Below, piece by piece: positions 59,026 through 64,000 of a stretch of 64,000 bases of DNA. Origin of the DNA: Colias croceus (lineage: Eukaryota > Arthropoda > Insecta > Lepidoptera > Pieridae). The stretch spans positions 4,045,001 to 4,109,000 of the forward strand of contig NC_059552.1 in the NCBI RefSeq assembly GCF_905220415.1. The letters are read 5' to 3'. The notes under the pieces were generated by a model. That model was not told where the DNA came from, did not search any database, and saw only the letters and a list, made by a program, of their open reading frames with translations. Position numbers and translations under genes: made by a program. The number at the start of each line of letters is the position of its first letter. Position 1 is the first letter of the stretch.

Positions 59026-60100
59026 CAAGAGAGATATGGAAATCGTATATAATAAATACGAACACATTTTTAGATTGTTCCCTATAATCAATACTTAACT
59101 CAAAATTCCATTTGAAAAATGTCTGACTGATTTTCAATATCTTCACTCAGTAATTGCAGCTGAATTAAAATCAATTATTTTCTCTTGCTTTGAGTTCATC
59201 TTACTCGTCTACTCTTACTTCTTTATACACGAGTATCTGTGTGGTCAAAGAAAACTAACAGAAAGTGACAGACATGTTACATTTTTGATACAGCGTCATC
59301 TATCCGAATTTATATAGTTCGGAGTGTTTCAAATGCGCATCATAATGGGTCTTTTTATAATGGGATTGAGAATGAAAGCCTATATTTTGGGTGTAGAGAT
59401 AATTGTTTTTACGACATACTCTGTTTCTTTCATCACAAAAAATCACGAAATAGCTCATTTTTATGGGAGTGGGGGACGTGTTTCTAACGTTAACGCATGT
59501 TAACGTTAACGTTTAATAAAATCAGATATTAAAAGAAAATAAATGTTTCTCAAAAAGCTTGTTGTGACTTATATTTTAAAGAAAAAGATCAGTTTGTAAA
59601 TTGTAGGAAGTTATTTCTTTGGTAAAAGAATTAATGTAATGTTTACCTAATTGATATGTGAATACGTAGAGAAAAGATTCCTTTAACCACTAAAACTTCA
59701 ATATACTTACTTGATTGATAAAAGTATTTTTTAAATATTAATACTGCTCACACCTAGCGAAGTAGGTAGTTTGTACGGCTTAGAGCAATTACACACTGTC
59801 GACTTGTCTTACGTAACACAGTTTAATAGTAATTGTACAAGAATAAAAAAAAATATGATTCTTGATATTGTAAAATATTATGAGATTAAGTTTTTAAAGA
59901 CTGCAGTAGTTGTGTCAGTCTTGAGTGTACTTAATAAATATGCCATTAAAATACGTAAAAATTATCTTTTCTTCTAAACATCTTAACATTGTAACAGTGG
60001 TAATGTTTTCTTATAGCATGAGGACTTACATGATGGTTACGGGTTTTTTTAAATCTGAATAAAGTCGTCGATAAGATAGCAAGGGGAAACGAAATAAAAT
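59026..60100. other. Spacer between convergent genes
   Basis: No gene. AACGTTAACG-type palindromic repeats lie at 59487-59513. Confidence 0.6.
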
Positions 60101-60821
60101 ACAAAAATTTTGGAACAAATATATTTTATTGAACAATTACACATTTATACATTTAATAAATTATTAAATAAAATACTTTTCAGTATAAAATTTTAACCTC
60201 ATAAAAATGCTTGAATTATGATTCTCATTACGTTTATTCTACAAAAAACAAGTGGAAGTACACTAACAGTAATGGCTTCAACTCGTCAATAATTTTGGGG
60301 GTTACTGCAACGATATTATTATTAAAAAGGTGTAGATAGATTGCCAACATAACAGTCGATCTTCAAAAACACACAATAGCGCACATACGATTAGACGTCA
60401 AAATAAGATGGCACTATATCTGCCTCTCTTAACTTATATCATAAATCATAACTATCGTAAGCGAAAAATAATGAAATGGTTGCCTGGCAGAGATTACTGC
60501 TTAGTGATAAGGCCGCCAATTGTGCTACATAAGCATCATTCTTGTATCTGTGTTTGTGTTTAAAAATAATAAAAAATGAACTGAAGTAAATTCTGGCTAA
60601 TTGAAATTTATACATGCCACTCCTGGAGCACAACCTATCTACACCTTTTTTCTTATTCTCAGTTTACTCTTCAAGTTACTTCTTAACAATGTTATTTTTC
60701 TCATAATTACTTTTCCATCATTGGGTTCTCTTCGAGTTCAATTTTCAGACAAAGTTCTCTACTCATAATCATACTTATACTGTTCTCTCCAAGTTATTAT
60801 TCCATCATTGGGTGTTCGATA
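60101..60821 (-). other. 3' untranslated region of EFL1
   Basis: Follows the EFL1 stop on the minus strand. AATAAA (plus-strand TTTATT at 60125-60130) is a likely poly(A) signal. Contains diverged copies of the stop-codon region. Confidence 0.5.
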
Positions 60822-61010
60822 TTACTTCTTCTTAGACAAGGTCCTCTGTTTCTCCGCGTGTGTGACCAGCTGCCTGTCTGTGGCGAGTCCCTTGCGCGTG
60901 CGCACGGCGTCCATGTACGCTTTGGCTCGGTTCACGCCGTCCCACTTCTCGCCCCAGTGTAGGTACTCCTCTTCCGTGCGGGGACGCCAGAATGGGTCTA
61001 TGTCGATTAC
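60822..61010 (-). CDS. EFL1: Elongation factor-like GTPase 1, last exon
   Basis: Acceptor TAATTTCCAG, phase 0, 62 codons and TAA. It reads VIDIDPFWRPRTEEEYLHWG, EKWDGVNRAKAYMDAVRTRK, then a tail ending HAEKQRTLSKKK. The DPFW-P-TEEEYLH-GEK motif and the EKQRTLSK end are hallmarks of EFL1 from yeast to human. EFL1 is an EF-G/EF2-like GTPase that works with SBDS to release eIF6 from late cytoplasmic 60S subunits. This is the complete C terminus of the protein. Confidence 0.95.
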   Translation of the reverse strand, partial: VIDIDPFWRPRTEEEYLHWGEKWDGVNRAKAYMDAVRTRKGLATDRQLVTHAEKQRTLSKKK

Positions 61011-61507
61011 CTGGAAATTAAATGTTTTGCGTTTAGATTACATTTGGTATTACAGTACAACTTATGTGTAGGATCGTCACTTCGGTGCTTTCAATTAAAT
61101 TTAATATATTAACTTTCTAATTAGATACACAGACAGACGTCATCATACATCTTATAAGATTAGTTTAATATTACATTTTTATTTAGTCTCTCAAATAGAA
61201 ACATATTTGATGTTTTAGGCACACAATTTAATAGATGACTGATAATATGATAGGAAACCATAATACAATATTCTTAAGACTTCTGTTTTATTTGGAACAA
61301 CAGGACGCTAAGTTTAAACTCAGTTTAAACTTAAAAAAAACCCAGAACACAGCTCTGAAGTCTGAAAACCGACATGTAGATTGTAGATGTCGGTTTTCAT
61401 ATACTTATTTTCTTTGACTATTAAATCAAAGAAATATTTGTTAAAGTATTTCACTCTCTAGCTAACGCTCCTATTTGACGAGAAAAAAGACAAACCGAGA
61501 TACATAC

Positions 61508-61692
61508 CTCCCAGTGACTGAACATCATTTGCGGCGCGGCCAGCCCGGAGGTGTGCGTGCGCAGCTCGAGCGCAAACCGAAAGCTCTCCGCGACGGGCAT
61601 GAGCGCGCGCACGCGGAACGACGCCGAGCCGCTCTGCAGGTCACTGGCTACCACGCGCCCGCTGCGCTTCCCTAGCGCTGCGTACAGCTTAC
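61508..61692 (-). CDS. EFL1: Elongation factor-like GTPase 1, penultimate exon
   Basis: Acceptor TATTTTTCAG and donor GTATGT, 185 nt, phase 1 in and 0 out. It reads KLYAALGKRSGRVVASDLQS, then RALMPVAESFRFALELRTHT and SGLAAPQMMFSHWE. This is the domain V-like end of EFL1, with the conserved LPVAESF-FA-E-R--TSG and PQ--FSHWE motifs. The preceding exon should end ...VL plus one base; I do not find it, so the intron before it exceeds 2.3 kb. Confidence 0.95.
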
Positions 61693-61740
61693 CTGAAAAA
61701 TAATGTGTACTCTTATAAAATCTCATATTAGTTGTTTGAT

Positions 61741-61790
61741 AGAAACGGTGCGTCGCCCAAGCGCTGCGTACAGTTTGCCTGAAAACATAA
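61741..61790 (-). repeat. Partial tandem copy of the EFL1 exon 5' end
   Basis: On the minus strand TGTTTTCAG is followed by a diverged copy of the first ~28 bases of the real exon, coding for KLYAALGRR, then unrelated sequence. It sits about 75 bases upstream of the true acceptor. Confidence 0.7.
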
Positions 61791-62429
61791 TATGTACATA
61801 TATAATAAACTAGCTTTGACCTGTTTAACAAACATACTTTCATATCGTCAACCAATATCACTGTTATATGGGCTCAACAAACGTCTAAATAGTTTTTAAA
61901 TTTTAATCATAATTGGACAATATAAAAGTGATTTTGATGGACATTGTATTGTTGAATATGAACACGTCATATTCAAACCCAATTAGTTTAAATGGGTCTC
62001 CGTTTACTTTTGCTTCTTTTTATGTTTATTCTTATTGATTCAAATTGAAACAAAAAATAGATAAAATATGCCTGTCTGACGAAACAGGTCGCCTGAGTCT
62101 CGTTTTATAGATTTTAATCGCTAATAACATGCAAAATCTTGCTCTTATCAGCTTTATGTGGGCGTGTCAGTATTCTTAATACCAAAGAATTAAGATCCTA
62201 AATTAGATATTTGGTTGAGATAAAAGCAGAAACTTATAGAAGGTTAACTAGTTGCTCACAAAAATAATCATAATTGATTTCTGATTCATCAATGAGAGCC
62301 AAATATTGCAGAAAATATTTGTAATTATTCACTGCGCAGTAAAACTGTGAATCAATAGGTAGGAGTAGTCATTTTACCGTATACTACTAACATTGTTTGA
62401 ATACTTCAATACAAATTATTATAACTCCC

Positions 62430-62670
62430 TAAAAACGCTCGCGCGCTTAGCAGATCGGATATCGTGTCTCAAACGTTTTTGCGCCGAAGCAAGTCAACCG
62501 CTACGAGCGAATTCCCCGCGCATTGCCATAAGTTGACAAAATATTAAACGCCCAGTGACGTAGGCACATTCCTGCAGTTTAACCTGATTCGATGTGGCCA
62601 TTTCGATGTCTTCCGGTCGACGGCGTGCGTCCGGTCCGCGCCGGCATTCGTCACGAGATGCAGCCTCCTT
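62430..62670. promoter_or_regulatory. GC-rich, CpG-containing block, possible promoter
   Basis: An island of CG dinucleotides in AT-rich DNA. Minus strand: GAAATGGCCACATCGAATCA, a Kozak-like ATG with a possible donor GTTAAA (MATSNQ, phase 0). Plus strand: ATG at 62596 (MWPFRCLPVDG) with a possible donor GTGCGT. Neither joins EFL1 exon 61692, which needs phase 1. A first exon of another gene is possible. Confidence 0.3.
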
Positions 62671-63305
62671 TACTAGTTTTTACTTGAATACTAGTTTTCG
62701 TTGTCTAGCGATGCTTTAATGTCCTTTAGAGGTTAAGATGTCAATGTTTTAATATGATGTTGTGTGAAATTACGGATGACGAAAATTTCACGGCAATAAA
62801 AGTGTCGTTAAAAACACAATGTTAGGATTATTTTGATAGTTCTGATTTAGAGGTACCTATACCTATTGTAGAAGGTTTTATAAGTGTTATAACTAATGAT
62901 AATAATATATAGTATTTAGTTATTAAGTACTTGGTTAAAATATTAAATGATATTGTTGCTTTTAGGCTTATTTTTATTTACCATTACAGGAAGAAATTAC
63001 CGAAAGGATCGGCATATGTTCAGGAATTTTTAAAATCTATTTTGTATGCCGATAACCAAAGAAAGTATTGACTAAAACTTCCTAAGTTCCAAAAACCTTT
63101 TCAACGATTTTTAACGCGTAGCAAAAACTGTTTTAAATTTAGGCACGCATGTTTGAGGTTTGACAAAAATAAACGATGGCCTATCAGTAGTTTTATGGAC
63201 CACATTAAAGCTGGAACACAATAGTCTATTGATTGGAATATTTAAATATTTAAAACCTTTATCAATAATTAATTTAATAAGAATTTAAGAGTAGAGTCTC
63301 ATATA

Positions 63306-64000
63306 CAGGGCCGGATCTACCCATGGGCTTTATGGGCTGCAGCCCAGGGCCATACACTCATGTTTTGTTACTCATGTTTATATGAGTCATATACTCATGT
63401 TTTTTTTTAACTTTGAGTTTTATAGTTTAATTCATGTAAATTTTAGCATAAAACGTAAAACTAATTAAATATTTTGTAGCGAATTTATTGAAAGTTTACT
63501 AAAAACAATAATTGTATTGTAAATGGAGCCGTCTGCTATTTCAACATTACATTTCACGCAATCTACAAATCAGTAATTTGGATTTGGATCGGAAGTGTAC
63601 CCACCTACATTTTTTGGTAGAATAAAGTCATTTGAAAATATTTAATATTTATTTTAAAATGTGAAAAACGTGTCCGACGTCTGTGTCCGAATTCTACAGA
63701 TATTATTTTGATTATGAATACCCCGTACGATGATTGCTAACACAACCCTTACTTTCGACTTTCAAGAAAAACTTATGAAAAATTAAAATTATTAATAACT
63801 GAATGTTGTAGCCTAGCTTTTATCTTAAAAAATCTTTTAAATTTCAACAGGGTATATTGATAACTCTAGACCTCGATGGAATCCAATTTTCCCATAAACC
63901 AGAAGTAAAGCAAGGCTGTATAGCTAAATTACAATAAAACAGAAATGCGCTTTCATAGTGTAAACTAAGCATTTCTCCACCGTAATGACGCTGACGTAAG
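63306..64000. mobile_element. Possible DNA transposon end
   Basis: ACAGGGCCGGATCTACCCAT followed by GGGCTGCAGCCCAGGGCC resembles hAT-type termini with a subterminal palindrome. No matching second end is seen in the window. Confidence 0.3.

Larger units (their letters stand above)
61791..64000. other. EFL1 intron or upstream DNA
   Basis: No EFL1 exon recognised. Contains a GC-rich block at 62430-62670 and a transposon-like terminus near 63306. Confidence 0.55.

Noticed and set aside
62560..62660. EDIEMATSNQ frame as the preceding EFL1 exon
   Set aside because: Resemblance to the EFL1 segment before GKLY is slight. Its donor leaves phase 0 while the next EFL1 exon requires one carried base.

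Overview
This is a eukaryotic window, most likely from a moth or butterfly. It is AT-rich, with long introns and GT-AG splice sites. It also carries lepidopteran repeat debris: Lep1/Helitron-like fragments ending in CTAGT, tRNA-derived SINEs, an AACCGACTTCAA-ended MITE, a jockey-like LINE and a mariner. There is no rRNA, tRNA gene or CRISPR array. Almost all of the longer ORFs are chance, because real coding sequence here lies in short exons. I therefore built genes from exons whose splice sites and reading phases agree.

Gene 1 (plus strand, about 5.8-57.6 kb) is a GRAM-domain membrane protein of the GRAMD2A/2B type. Seven constant exons (44178-54756) encode the GRAM domain, an acidic linker, one transmembrane helix and a C-terminal helical tail. 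No VASt sterol-transfer domain is encoded, so it is not an Aster/GRAMD1 protein. Upstream, four different ATG-containing exons (13694, 18671, 40410, 42875) all stop at the same codon phase (2 nt over). Two cassette exons of multiple-of-three length (5820-5933, 35103-35213) fit the same phase. This looks like a multi-promoter gene whose isoforms differ only at the N terminus. The upstream cassette implies at least one more first exon, probably before the window.

Gene 2 (minus strand, about 27.7-29.5 kb, possibly to 31.9 kb) is nested in a 16-kb intron of gene 1. Four exons join with fully consistent phases and end at a stop followed by AATAAA. I do not recognise the protein. Two further coding-like blocks and a perfect RFX X-box lie upstream on the same strand, so a cilium or sperm-tail role is possible but unproven.

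Gene 3 (minus strand, 60.8-61.7 kb) is the 3' end of EFL1, the GTPase that helps release eIF6 from the 60S ribosomal subunit. Its last two exons are present and the rest lies beyond the window. It converges on gene 1 with a mariner between them.

Mobile DNA: two near-identical P-element-like transposons (6189-7682 and 9862-11368) in opposite orientation, each with a perfect 8-bp target duplication and each holding a THAP exon and a transposase tail fragment that face each other; the second has landed inside a fold-back repeat. There is also a 1-kb long-TIR element with a TAA duplication (26426-27449), a tandem pair of MITEs (48747-49166), a 5'-truncated LINE (51745-53412), two SINEs and a dead mariner (57735-59023). 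Several local duplications copy 3' splice sites of real exons.
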